Assembly (NCBI RefSeq): GCF_014384985.1
Contig: NZ_JACRSX010000001.1
Location: 406,468 to 470,467, forward strand
From: Jutongia huaianensis
Lineage (GTDB): Bacteria > Bacillota > Clostridia > Lachnospirales > Lachnospiraceae
DNA: 64,000 nucleotides
Reading direction: 5' to 3'
A program made the translations under genes and the position numbers. Shown piece by piece: positions 18,394 to 27,294 of the stretch (position 1 is the stretch's first letter; the number at the start of each line of letters is the position of its first letter). The notes beneath the pieces were generated by a model. That model was given only the letters and a program-made list of their open reading frames with translations. It ran no database searches and was not told the DNA's origin.

Positions 18394-18531
18394 CTTTATC
18401 CTCCAGTCTTCCACAGCCGGGCTATCGCCGCTTCCTTATCTTCTCTTACAGCAAGTATATCCCGTCACATCATTTCTGTATAGTGGAAAACACAGGAAGA
18501 TAATGAGAAAAACACTACTAATGCAATATCT

Positions 18532-18966
18532 TTATAATGTTTTCTGCATAATCACGGCATGCTCCTGCGGATCCCGGTAATAGTTTTTGCGGACAGAAAT
18601 CCGATCAAATCCTGATTTATCATAAAGTCCTATGGCCGAAGCATTACTCTCCCGCACCTCCAGCAGGATCTGCTCTACACCTTTAGTGGCACATTCCCGA
18701 AATGCCTGATGCAAAAGTGCTTCTGCAATCCCCTCCCGGCGGTGAGCCGGATCCACAACAATGTTACACAGATCTGCTGTTTCAAAGGAACACCAGAGCA
18801 CACAGCTTCCAACAACCCTGCCATCCTTCACTGCAGTCAGATATATTTTGTCCTTATCCTGCAGATGTTCCATATAATCTTTCTCACTCCATGGATGGGC
18901 AAAATTTTCTCTCTGTAACGCTGCCGCCTCTGCCATCTCCGTTGCGTCCATATGTTTAATTTGCAT
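18532..18966 (-). CDS. rimI: Ribosomal protein S18-alanine N-acetyltransferase
   Basis: GNAT acetyltransferase, 144 residues. The acetyl-CoA motif RREGIAEALLHQA, LLEVRESNASAIGLYDKSGF and the end YYRDPQEHAVIM are typical of RimI. It overlaps the end of tsaB by 11 bases. The tsaE-tsaB-rimI order, commonly ending with tsaD, is a well-known Firmicute arrangement and supports the call. Confidence 0.92.
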   Translation of the reverse strand: MQIKHMDATEMAEAAALQRENFAHPWSEKDYMEHLQDKDKIYLTAVKDGRVVGSCVLWCSFETADLCNIVVDPAHRREGIAEALLHQAFRECATKGVEQILLEVRESNASAIGLYDKSGFDRISVRKNYYRDPQEHAVIMQKTL

Positions 18967-19663
18967 TTAACTTCTCTTCTCTTTCTCGTTCCGCCTGGGA
19001 TTTACGCAGATAAACCGGCCGGTGCTCTGCCGCTGTTTCAATCCTGCCCTGATGATAATAACGCTCTCCCAGTGCCGCTACAGCCGCCGCCCTCTGTCTC
19101 GACAAATGACAAGGTGCAAACTGATACTCGTTGACAATCTCCTCCCGGATGATCTCCTCATAAACCGGCACGCCGTCTCCAAGAAAATGAATCTTAACGG
19201 GATATTTTGCCAACTCCTTCAACAGATCGTGAATATCCATGGCGCACTGGTCAATAACACTGACCAACTCTCCTTCCCGCATTTCGTAAACTCCGGTATA
19301 TACTTGATTTCTCCTTGCATCCATAACCGGGCAGATAAATCCATCTGCCTCAGCAAGCTGATAAGCAAGCCCCTCTAATGTCGGCACCGGAATGACCGGC
19401 TTGTCCAACACAAGTCCCAGTCCCTTTACTGTTGCAGATCCGATCCGGAGTCCGGTAAAGGAACCCGGTCCAGCTGCCACTGCTATGGCATCCAGCTCCT
19501 CCAAAGGAATCCCGGCATAATCTACAACCTCCTTTATCATAGGAAGTAATGTCTGCGAATGCGTCTGTTTATTATTGACTGTAAACTCTGCCACAATCGC
19601 ATCCCCGGACAATATCGCTGCAGATGCTACCAGCCCGGAGCTGTCTACGCCTAATATTTTCAT
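18956..19663 (-). CDS. tsaB: t6A biosynthesis scaffold protein TsaB
   Basis: 235 residues of the ASKHA fold without its own catalysis; it dimerises with TsaD for t6A formation. Starts KILGVDSSGLVASAAI, with AAGPGSFTGLRIGSATVKGL and PVMDARRNQVYTGVY as family hallmarks. 25 bases downstream of tsaE and overlapping rimI. Confidence 0.95.
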   Translation of the reverse strand: MKILGVDSSGLVASAAILSGDAIVAEFTVNNKQTHSQTLLPMIKEVVDYAGIPLEELDAIAVAAGPGSFTGLRIGSATVKGLGLVLDKPVIPVPTLEGLAYQLAEADGFICPVMDARRNQVYTGVYEMREGELVSVIDQCAMDIHDLLKELAKYPVKIHFLGDGVPVYEEIIREEIVNEYQFAPCHLSRQRAAAVAALGERYYHQGRIETAAEHRPVYLRKSQAEREREEKLNAN

Positions 19664-19688
19664 TTTCTATCACGCCTTTCTGATTAAG

Positions 19689-20120
19689 TCATCTTTTAAC
19701 TATAGTGATTTTTCTGTAATCAAATCCTTTTTCAAGTACTTTTTCTATCTGAATCTCTGTCACATGCTCCGGGATCAGTTCTTCAATCAGAGACGCCCAC
19801 TCAATCAGACAGACTCCCTTCCCGAAGAAGTAATCCTCATAGCCAATCTCATCCATTTCCTCCGGATCTGCGATCCGGTATACATCAAAATGATACAGAG
19901 GCAATCTCCCCTGCTCATAAATCTGCATGATCGTAAAAGTGGGACTGCTGATCGGCTCCTCAATCCCAAGACCTTTTCCAAAGCCTTTGGTAAAAACAGT
20001 TTTTCCTACGCCTAAATCACCATTTAACAATATGATATCTCCGGGTTTACAGTTTTCTCCCAGTTTTTTCCCCAGATCATAGGTGTCCTGTTCCCGTAAG
20101 CTTTCTATCACCTCTGTCAT
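19689..20120 (-). CDS. tsaE: t6A biosynthesis ATPase TsaE
   Basis: 143-residue P-loop ATPase that turns over the TsaB-TsaD complex. Walker A GDLGVGKT at 34-41, SSPTFTIMQIYEQ, and the HFDVYRI segment are diagnostic. It overlaps the upstream YcxB-like gene by 4 bases (ATGA), so the two are translationally coupled. Confidence 0.95.
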   Translation of the reverse strand: MTEVIESLREQDTYDLGKKLGENCKPGDIILLNGDLGVGKTVFTKGFGKGLGIEEPISSPTFTIMQIYEQGRLPLYHFDVYRIADPEEMDEIGYEDYFFGKGVCLIEWASLIEELIPEHVTEIQIEKVLEKGFDYRKITIVKR

Positions 20121-20668
20121 AAATGTTCCTCCTGATCCTTCTCCTCATCCTGATGTGCTTCCTTCTGTGCCGGATCATAGTCTGCATATTCCTTTACCTT
20201 TGCCGTTACAAAGGCTTTGATCTCCTCAAACTCTGTTCCACATTGATCCTGCGGAAAGATAAATGCTCTGACTGGGGACATATACACATAAACAGCTTTG
20301 GCCGTACTGGTAATCTTGCGGACATCATACCATTTCACCGATGCCTCCTGCTCCCCCTGGGACACTGTAATTCCCTCTGACGACAATATATAATGAAGCT
20401 TTGCGTTGATGTCCTTATTTTGTCTTGCCTGTGCCTTGGACTTTGAATAAAGCATCACCGGCTGTACGATCGTAAACAGACATCCAATAATAAATAATGC
20501 GATCCGGGCCGTGGTATCCATCACACCGAAGCGCACTGCCAGAATGATCCAGCAGGAAAGACTGATCACCACCCCAAAGATTCCTGATATATTTCCATAG
20601 GTATGTCTCATGGAAAACGCATACAGATCTCCTGCCGTAAGCTCCACGTCAAACTCTATTTCCTTCAT
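20117..20668 (-). CDS. YcxB-like two-helix membrane protein
   Basis: 183 residues: N-terminal beta segment (EIEFDVELTAGDLYAF), two transmembrane helices at about 28-48 and 52-72, then a PH-like beta domain (YILSSEGITVSQ, SVKWYDVRKI, YVYMSPVRAFIFPQDQ) and an acidic, lysine-rich tail. This layout matches the YcxB-like family of unknown function. RBS GGAGATAA precedes the start. It is the first gene of the tsaE-tsaB-rimI run and overlaps tsaE by 4 bases. Confidence 0.8.
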   Translation of the reverse strand: MKEIEFDVELTAGDLYAFSMRHTYGNISGIFGVVISLSCWIILAVRFGVMDTTARIALFIIGCLFTIVQPVMLYSKSKAQARQNKDINAKLHYILSSEGITVSQGEQEASVKWYDVRKITSTAKAVYVYMSPVRAFIFPQDQCGTEFEEIKAFVTAKVKEYADYDPAQKEAHQDEEKDQEEHL

Positions 20669-20862
20669 AAATTATCTCCTATTCTTCATCTTTGCATTTA
20701 TATTAGCATTATAGCAGAATATAGCGAAAAAACAATATATACAAATTCTCCGTCATATGTTATCTTTAAAATCAGGAAATACTTTATGGGTATAATATAT
20801 GTAAAAACAAGGGTTATTATATCTGCGTTTCCCATATGGCAGATATAAAAAGGGGGATTTTT

Positions 20863-22743
20863 ATGATGGATATTACAAATATGAGCGTAGACGATATCCG
20901 CGAACAAGTGGAACAACAGATCGACTTCGACCGGCTGGAAGAGCTAAATGCCCATCTCGAGAAGGATATCCGGGGCATTCTTGACTCCTGCGGATTATAT
21001 TACCGGATCTTTTCCAGAGTAAAAACGAAAAGCTCCATCAGTAAAAAGCTTTATAACGGTAAATACGGCACAGAGGAGAATCCCAAAAAAGTACAGGATC
21101 TGATCGGTCTGCGTATCGTTTTATACTATTCGGATGATCTGAGCATCGGACGGGAAATTATGGAAAAAACATTTTTGCGTACCGGAACCTGGTCACGAAA
21201 TGATTTCAATGCAGCGGAATTCCGCGCCACAAAGATCAACGGCGTATTCCGTCTGCCTTCCGACCATTTTAAATTATACACCAGCGAGCTCTGGGATCTC
21301 CCCATTGACACAACCTTTGAGATCCAGTTCCGCACGGTATTCTTTGAGGGCTGGCATGAGATTGAACATGACATGCGTTACAAAAGCCTTCTGCCGGATG
21401 ACAAATTCTGGGAAAACAGCGAGGATCTCTCCCGTATCCTTCACTGTATCCTTGCCAATCTGGAGTTGTCTGACTGGTCCCTGGTACAGCTTTTTGAGCA
21501 TCTCTCCTATAATCATTACCAGAACGGAAACTGGGATCTGATGCTTAAGAGCCATTTCCGGCTGCGTATGGAGGATAAAGAACCTCTCTCCCCGGCCATC
21601 ACAGCGCTCTTTGATCAGGACCGACGCTTGGCAAAGCAATTCTTCAAATGCGAAAAGATCGTACTTGTACGCGAGTTGTTAAAACAGGATTATATTCCAA
21701 AGATCACTTTTGATCTGATCATCCGCCTGCTAAACGAAAGTGTAGTCCATGATGACCGTATCACCGCATATTATCAGGAGCATGACCCTTTGGCTGTCAA
21801 AACACCGGCTCCTGTACGCCAGGCTCTGAAGCCTTTGGACCAAAGCACCCTGTTCCACTTGGAAATTCCTCTTTTGCACAAGCCAGTGCGCGAACTTAAA
21901 ACAGAATTTAATAACGCTTCCCACATCATTTATCGATGGATCCGTTATAAACTCAGCTATATCTTTCCTGATCTTCCGGCCGAGGTAGAAACTCTGCACC
22001 GTCATCTGCCCGGTTATGATGTCAAATGCATCTGGGATGCAGAACAATATATTATGGAAGCAGAATTTTCCTATATTGATGACAAAATGCCCGGAACATT
22101 ATGGCATATTACCGCCTCTCTTCACGGAGACAGCACAAAGGACAAGGAACCTCTGATGTTCCGTCACCGGACAACACTTCACACTCCGACAACAGCTCTC
22201 CATCGGGAGACATTCAGCAAACCATCTTATCTTTCAGAGCTCTCCTCCAAGATCGGTCTGATGGATCAGGAACGCCTCGGAACCCAGGGACGTTTTGTAA
22301 ATACGCCGGAAGGCTTTGAAGCGTTAGAGCATCTGCTTCACGATCCGCAAAGACGCCTGCCGGTGATCGTAATCACACAGCACGAGGCTGTCTCTCCTGA
22401 AAACATCAATGATTACCGGGAGGGCTATGACATGAACACATTCCCAGTCAACGGAACACGTCTTGCGAAAGTGATCGGGCTATACTCCCATGTTTATATG
22501 TTGGATCAGAAGCTGACTAAAAATCTGTCGGTCGAAGGACAGAACGCCAAAGTGATCCATGGAGGCATCCTGATATTCTGGCCGGTTTCCTCTCACCGTG
22601 AAACCACCGTATATACCAGCCGAATGATCCGGGAAGCTCATTTTGACTACAATCGCTTTGCCTATCATGAGCAGAATTTCAACGAAAAAGCATTCCGCTC
22701 TAAACTGGCACAGATCATCAAGGATGATCATGTCACTCATTAA
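20863..22743 (+). CDS. RelA/SpoT nucleotidyltransferase-domain protein with a long C-terminal extension
   Basis: 626 residues. Residues 20-200 are a RelA/SpoT synthetase-type fold: RIFSRVKTKSSISKKL, then VQDLIGLRIVLYYSDD, then FEIQFRTVFFEGWHEIEH followed by DMRYKS. No HD hydrolase domain. The segment that in active alarmone synthetases reads like NGYRSLH is NGVFRLP here, so the nucleotide-stacking Tyr is not in its usual form. The remaining 400 residues are not a TGS/ACT region; near the end LPVIVITQHEA and VIHGGILIFWP look like a separate alpha/beta domain I cannot name. ATG 20863 follows AGGGGGAT. The gene stands alone on the plus strand. An alarmone or RNA-directed pyrophosphotransferase role is inference. 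Confidence 0.75.
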   Translation: MMDITNMSVDDIREQVEQQIDFDRLEELNAHLEKDIRGILDSCGLYYRIFSRVKTKSSISKKLYNGKYGTEENPKKVQDLIGLRIVLYYSDDLSIGREIMEKTFLRTGTWSRNDFNAAEFRATKINGVFRLPSDHFKLYTSELWDLPIDTTFEIQFRTVFFEGWHEIEHDMRYKSLLPDDKFWENSEDLSRILHCILANLELSDWSLVQLFEHLSYNHYQNGNWDLMLKSHFRLRMEDKEPLSPAITALFDQDRRLAKQFFKCEKIVLVRELLKQDYIPKITFDLIIRLLNESVVHDDRITAYYQEHDPLAVKTPAPVRQALKPLDQSTLFHLEIPLLHKPVRELKTEFNNASHIIYRWIRYKLSYIFPDLPAEVETLHRHLPGYDVKCIWDAEQYIMEAEFSYIDDKMPGTLWHITASLHGDSTKDKEPLMFRHRTTLHTPTTALHRETFSKPSYLSELSSKIGLMDQERLGTQGRFVNTPEGFEALEHLLHDPQRRLPVIVITQHEAVSPENINDYREGYDMNTFPVNGTRLAKVIGLYSHVYMLDQKLTKNLSVEGQNAKVIHGGILIFWPVSSHRETTVYTSRMIREAHFDYNRFAYHEQNFNEKAFRSKLAQIIKDDHVTH

Positions 22744-22759
22744 TAAGAAGTTTTTCTTC

Positions 22760-23983
22760 TCAGTCCAGGGTTATCTTCACTGTTCTGTGCTTCTTTGAGC
22801 TGCCGCTCTCCCTGCACAAACGTATTTTTAACCGGTCACCCTGTTCGTGGGTGGACAAACACAGGCTCAGGTCCTTCATGTCCCCGATCCTGTTCCCGTC
22901 AATCGAATAAATTCTGTCTGCAACCCGGATTCCGCCATGATAAGCAGGAGACTTCAATGCGACCTCCGTAACATATACACCATCGTTGTCACCGGCGTCT
23001 TTTCCACGAATCCCCAGGTATGCTGCCTGTTTATGATCTACGATTGCCTGCGCTGTTGCTGCAATATCCGTCACCGAAACGAAGGACCAGTTGGTTTCCC
23101 CTGTGACATCCTGATAGGAATCTGTAATAATGCCTACAATCCTTCCCTCCACATCTGCCGCAAATCCATTTCCTCCCTCTGTATATGCAACATCCGTGGC
23201 ATATACAGAAAGATTTTTATCTACTGTCTGAACGGAAAGATCTGCATTCACGATATTTCCCAGCATTACAGACTTCATCAGACCATTGGGACTTCCAAAA
23301 AGAAGAATCCTGTCGCTTAACTTCGGAGACAGCTCTGCGGCATATTGTGTAAAATCCATTTCCTCAACTTTCTTCATGACGCTTTTGGAAATATCCTTTC
23401 CGTCCACACAAAGTACGGCGATTTCCGTATTGCGGTCCACATCAACAAGCTCTGCAGCTGCCTTTGTTCCATCTGCAAATTCTACCTGAAGAACCTTCTT
23501 TTCTACCATAGAAGATAGCTGCGTTAATATATAAAGAACATTTCCCTTTCTTTTAAACACAAGGCCGCTCTGTACCTCATCCCCTTTCTGGTTTTTCTGA
23601 TACCAGCTTTCCGTATGTACCTCCCCCACAGATACAACGGATTTGTTACACTGTATGCCAATCTGTGCGATCCTTTTCCAATAATCCTCGTATGCGGCAA
23701 TCTTATATTCATCGGATCTCTTTGCAAAACCGGCCTGCTTTTCCTGCGTATTGCCGGTATTTTTCAGGAGATTTGCCCGATAGATCCGGGCATCCCTCTC
23801 TCCCAGAATGTCCTGCACCTTCCAAAATGCTACCGATGCAACCACTCCAAAAGCAAATGCAAGAACGATCACATGTATAATTCTTTTTACAGACAATGAA
23901 TGCTTTTCCAAACCTTGCTCCCGCACCGCTTCCTGCAGAAAACAATATTCTCCCCCTGCTGTTTTCTTTTTTTCTTTCATCAT
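22760..23983 (-). CDS. Membrane-anchored HtrA-like protein with PDZ domain, catalytic triad not recognisable
   Basis: 407 residues: cytoplasmic N-terminus, one transmembrane helix near 37-55, a trypsin-like HtrA domain (about 110-310) and a PDZ domain (VALKSPAYHGGIRVADRIYSIDG, 330-400). The expected triad is missing at each position: the His site reads LYILTQLSSM, the Asp site DRNTEIAVL has Glu, and the GNSGGP-like Ser site reads EGGNGFAAD. The fold is kept but proteolysis should be lost, suggesting a binding or chaperone role or a pseudo-protease. Convergent with the RelA-domain gene and divergent from mutS2. Confidence 0.75.
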   Translation of the reverse strand: MMKEKKKTAGGEYCFLQEAVREQGLEKHSLSVKRIIHVIVLAFAFGVVASVAFWKVQDILGERDARIYRANLLKNTGNTQEKQAGFAKRSDEYKIAAYEDYWKRIAQIGIQCNKSVVSVGEVHTESWYQKNQKGDEVQSGLVFKRKGNVLYILTQLSSMVEKKVLQVEFADGTKAAAELVDVDRNTEIAVLCVDGKDISKSVMKKVEEMDFTQYAAELSPKLSDRILLFGSPNGLMKSVMLGNIVNADLSVQTVDKNLSVYATDVAYTEGGNGFAADVEGRIVGIITDSYQDVTGETNWSFVSVTDIAATAQAIVDHKQAAYLGIRGKDAGDNDGVYVTEVALKSPAYHGGIRVADRIYSIDGNRIGDMKDLSLCLSTHEQGDRLKIRLCRESGSSKKHRTVKITLD

Positions 23984-24151
23984 AATATATCATTCTCCAA
24001 TTTCTATGATAACGGTTTTATATAAAGATTATCACATATATATGAATAGTTTATGAATAAGCAGTAAATATGATATTGCAAAATTATCTTGCAGTATCTT
24101 ATCGGTGTGGTGTATGATGATAGTAATTGTATTGAAATGAGGTCTAAATGA

Positions 24152-26533
24152 ATGAACGAGAAAGTATTACAGACATTAGAATATAATAAGATCATTGACC
24201 AGCTGGTTTCTTTCGCCTCATCTCCATCCGGCAGGGAATTTTGTCAAAATTTAAAGCCTCAGACAGACCGTGACTGGATTGAAGCATCCCAGAAGGAAAC
24301 CTCCGATGCACTGACTCATATTCTGACCAAGGGGGAGCTTTCCTTTTATGGAATTCAGGATATCCGACCTTCTTTAAAACGGCTCGAGATCGGATCATCT
24401 CTGGGAAGTCACGAGCTGTTAGATATTGCAAAGCTCCTTTCTGCGGCTGCTTCGGTCAAGAATTACTTCCGTCAGGCACTCCGCGAGGATGATTCCACCG
24501 GAGATTCCCTCGACGAACGTTATCAGCTGATCGAACCGTTATCTCCTCTGATGCAGGAGATCCGCCGGTGTATTCCGGAGCATGATGTCATTGCAAATGA
24601 TGCTTCCACCGGACTCGCCCAGGTACGCAGACAGTTAAAGCTGACCAACGACCGTATCCACGAGCAGTTAAACAGTATTCTCAGCAGTTCGGCTCGCAGC
24701 ATGCTTCAGGATTCCATCATTACCATGCGAAACGGCCGCTATTGTCTGCCGGTCAAAGCCGAATACCGTTCCTCCTTCCGCGGAATGCTTCACGACCAGT
24801 CTGCAACCGGATCCACTCTTTTTATTGAGCCGGCCGCTGTCGTAAAGTTAAACAACGATATCCGTCAGCTTGAGCTGCAGGAGCAGGAAGAGATTGACAA
24901 AATTCTTGCGGATCTGAGTAATCTCGCCGCAGACCAGTCTTTCTTTCTGGCGCAGGATTACCGTGTTTTATGTGAACTGGATTTTATCTTTGCCCGTGCC
25001 ATGCTCTCAAAAAAAATGAGAGGCACAAGGCCTCTCTTCCCGGCAGAGGGATATATTGAGATCAAAAAAGGTCGTCATCCCCTGATCGACGCCAAAAAGG
25101 TGGTTCCTATAGATATTCATATCGGAAAAGATTTTTCTCTTCTAGTGGTAACAGGACCGAACACCGGCGGCAAAACGGTCTCGCTGAAAACCGTAGGTCT
25201 CTTTTGCCTGATGGGACAGGCAGGCCTTCATATTCCGGCATTCGATAACTCCTGTCTGAAGATCTTTGATGAAATTTACGCTGATATCGGCGATGAACAG
25301 AGTATCGAGCAGAGTCTGAGTACCTTTTCCTCTCATATGGTCAATACTGTATCGATTCTGGAAAAAGCAGATTCTAACAGTCTGGTGCTTTTCGATGAGC
25401 TTGGTGCCGGTACCGATCCTACGGAAGGTGCCGCTCTTGCCACAGCGATTCTTGCAAATCTGCACAAACGAGGCTGTCTGGTCATGGCAACAACCCACTA
25501 CAGCGAATTAAAGCTGTATGCTTTGCAGACACCGGACGTCCAAAATGCCTGCTGCGAGTTTGATGTCTCAACGCTGCAGCCAACCTACCGCCTGTTGATC
25601 GGTATTCCTGGCAAAAGTAACGCATTTGCAATTTCCGGCAAGCTCGGATTATCCCCGGAGATTATTGAAGATGCCAAAGAACGTGTCTCTTCCGATGCAC
25701 AGAACTTTGAAGATGTCCTGAGTGATCTGGAAGCCTCCCGGATCAAACTGGAACAGGAGCATAAAACAATCTCCGAAAACCGCAAAGAAATTTCCCTGCT
25801 CAAAAAAGAGCTTCGCGAAAAAACGGAAAAGCTGGAGCAGTCCCGTGAAAAGATCCTGCAAAATGCCAACCAGGAGGCAAGTCGTATCCTTGCCGAGGCA
25901 AAAAACGTGGCAGATGACACCATACGCAAGTATACCAAATGGGCCAAAAGCGACCGTCATATCCAGGAAATGGAGAAGGAACGAGCCGAGTTGCGGAACC
26001 GGATGAACAAACACCAGAACCAGTCCGGAAGCAAACCACAGAAGACAAAAAAGAAATCCCTCAAAGCTTCTGATCTGATGATCGGTTCTAATGTTCACAT
26101 ATTAACATTAAACGCAGACGGCACCGTCAGTACACTTCCGAATGAGAAGGGCGATCTTTTTGTGCAGGCCGGTCTCTTACGGACACAGGTCAATATCAAG
26201 GATCTGGAGCTGCTTCCGGAAGAAAAACCAAAACAGACAGAAAAGCGTCACAGCGGAAGCGGAAAGATCCGTATTGACAAAGCTGCTTCCGTCCATCAGG
26301 AAGTAAATCTCATCGGTATGACAGTGGATGAAGCAATGCCTGTGTTAAATAAATATCTGGATGACGCTTATCTGGCCCATATGACTCAGGTAACCGTGAT
26401 ACATGGGCGGGGAACCGGTGCCCTCCGCAAAGCCGTCCATCAACAGCTCGCCCGTCTGAAATATGTGAAATCTTATCGCCTTGGCGAATTCGGTGAAGGC
26501 GATATGGGCGTTACCATTGTAACGTTCAAATAG
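24152..26533 (+). CDS. mutS2: Endonuclease MutS2
   Basis: 793-residue MutS2 protein: core and clamp domains, ATPase with Walker A GPNTGGKT near residue 335 and Walker B LVLFDELGAGTDPTEGA, a long coiled coil (about 520-650) and a C-terminal Smr nuclease domain (LIGMTVDEAMPVL, VTVIHGRGTGALRKAV). MutS2 acts on branched DNA and rescues collided ribosomes in Firmicutes. Start chosen at ATG 24152 with GAGGT upstream; an ATG four bases earlier is out of frame. Followed by a two-component pair on the same strand. Confidence 0.96.
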   Translation: MNEKVLQTLEYNKIIDQLVSFASSPSGREFCQNLKPQTDRDWIEASQKETSDALTHILTKGELSFYGIQDIRPSLKRLEIGSSLGSHELLDIAKLLSAAASVKNYFRQALREDDSTGDSLDERYQLIEPLSPLMQEIRRCIPEHDVIANDASTGLAQVRRQLKLTNDRIHEQLNSILSSSARSMLQDSIITMRNGRYCLPVKAEYRSSFRGMLHDQSATGSTLFIEPAAVVKLNNDIRQLELQEQEEIDKILADLSNLAADQSFFLAQDYRVLCELDFIFARAMLSKKMRGTRPLFPAEGYIEIKKGRHPLIDAKKVVPIDIHIGKDFSLLVVTGPNTGGKTVSLKTVGLFCLMGQAGLHIPAFDNSCLKIFDEIYADIGDEQSIEQSLSTFSSHMVNTVSILEKADSNSLVLFDELGAGTDPTEGAALATAILANLHKRGCLVMATTHYSELKLYALQTPDVQNACCEFDVSTLQPTYRLLIGIPGKSNAFAISGKLGLSPEIIEDAKERVSSDAQNFEDVLSDLEASRIKLEQEHKTISENRKEISLLKKELREKTEKLEQSREKILQNANQEASRILAEAKNVADDTIRKYTKWAKSDRHIQEMEKERAELRNRMNKHQNQSGSKPQKTKKKSLKASDLMIGSNVHILTLNADGTVSTLPNEKGDLFVQAGLLRTQVNIKDLELLPEEKPKQTEKRHSGSGKIRIDKAASVHQEVNLIGMTVDEAMPVLNKYLDDAYLAHMTQVTVIHGRGTGALRKAVHQQLARLKYVKSYRLGEFGEGDMGVTIVTFK

Positions 26534-26560
26534 AACAAGGAATGAAATGGAGAAGATGAA

Positions 26561-27268
26561 ATGGCTGAAAAACAAAGAATTTTAATTGTAGACGACGACA
26601 ACAACATTGCTGAGCTTGTTAGTATGTATCTGGTCAAAGAATGCTTTGATACCCACATTGCCAACGATGGAGAAGCTGCTTTGGCTACAATCGAAAGCTA
26701 CCAGCCAAATCTGGTGGTTTTGGATATCATGCTTCCCGGCATCAGTGGATATGATGTTCTCCGGGAACTTCGCAAAACCTCGAATCTTCCTGTCATCATG
26801 CTTTCCGCCAAAGGCGAAACATTTGACAAAGTTCTCGGTCTTGAACTTGGAGCCGATGATTATGTGATGAAGCCCTTTGACACAAAAGAGCTGGTTGCCA
26901 GAATTAAAGCAGTTCTGCGCCGTTATACTACAGAAACAACCGCACAGCAAGCCGAAGCGATTCCAAAAGAATGCGTTACCTATCCGAACCTGATCATTAA
27001 CCTCACTGACTATTCTGTTTACTATTTCAAACAGAGAGTCGAAATGCCCCCAAAGGAACTGGAGCTTTTCTATTTTCTTGCTTCCCATCCAAATCAGGTA
27101 TTTACCCGCGAACAGCTTCTGGATCATATCTGGAGCTACGATTACATCGGAGATACCCGCACCGTAGATGTTCATATCAAGAGACTTCGCGAAAAGTTTT
27201 CCCAGCCTGCCGAATGGAACATAGCCACAGTATGGGGGGTTGGATACAAGTTTGAATATCACGGATAA
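26561..27268 (+). CDS. OmpR/PhoB-family response regulator
   Basis: 235 residues: receiver domain (acidic Asp11-Asp13 cluster, phospho-acceptor Asp55 in VVLDIMLPG, MKPFD lysine) and OmpR-type winged helix (PPKELELFYFLASHPNQ, DTRTVDVHIKRLREK, WGVGYKFEY). Its partner kinase starts 26 bases downstream. mutS2 ends only 27 bases upstream, so all three may share transcription. Confidence 0.94.
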   Translation: MAEKQRILIVDDDNNIAELVSMYLVKECFDTHIANDGEAALATIESYQPNLVVLDIMLPGISGYDVLRELRKTSNLPVIMLSAKGETFDKVLGLELGADDYVMKPFDTKELVARIKAVLRRYTTETTAQQAEAIPKECVTYPNLIINLTDYSVYYFKQRVEMPPKELELFYFLASHPNQVFTREQLLDHIWSYDYIGDTRTVDVHIKRLREKFSQPAEWNIATVWGVGYKFEYHG

Positions 27269-27294
27269 ATCACAGCTTTGAACGGAGAATTCCT

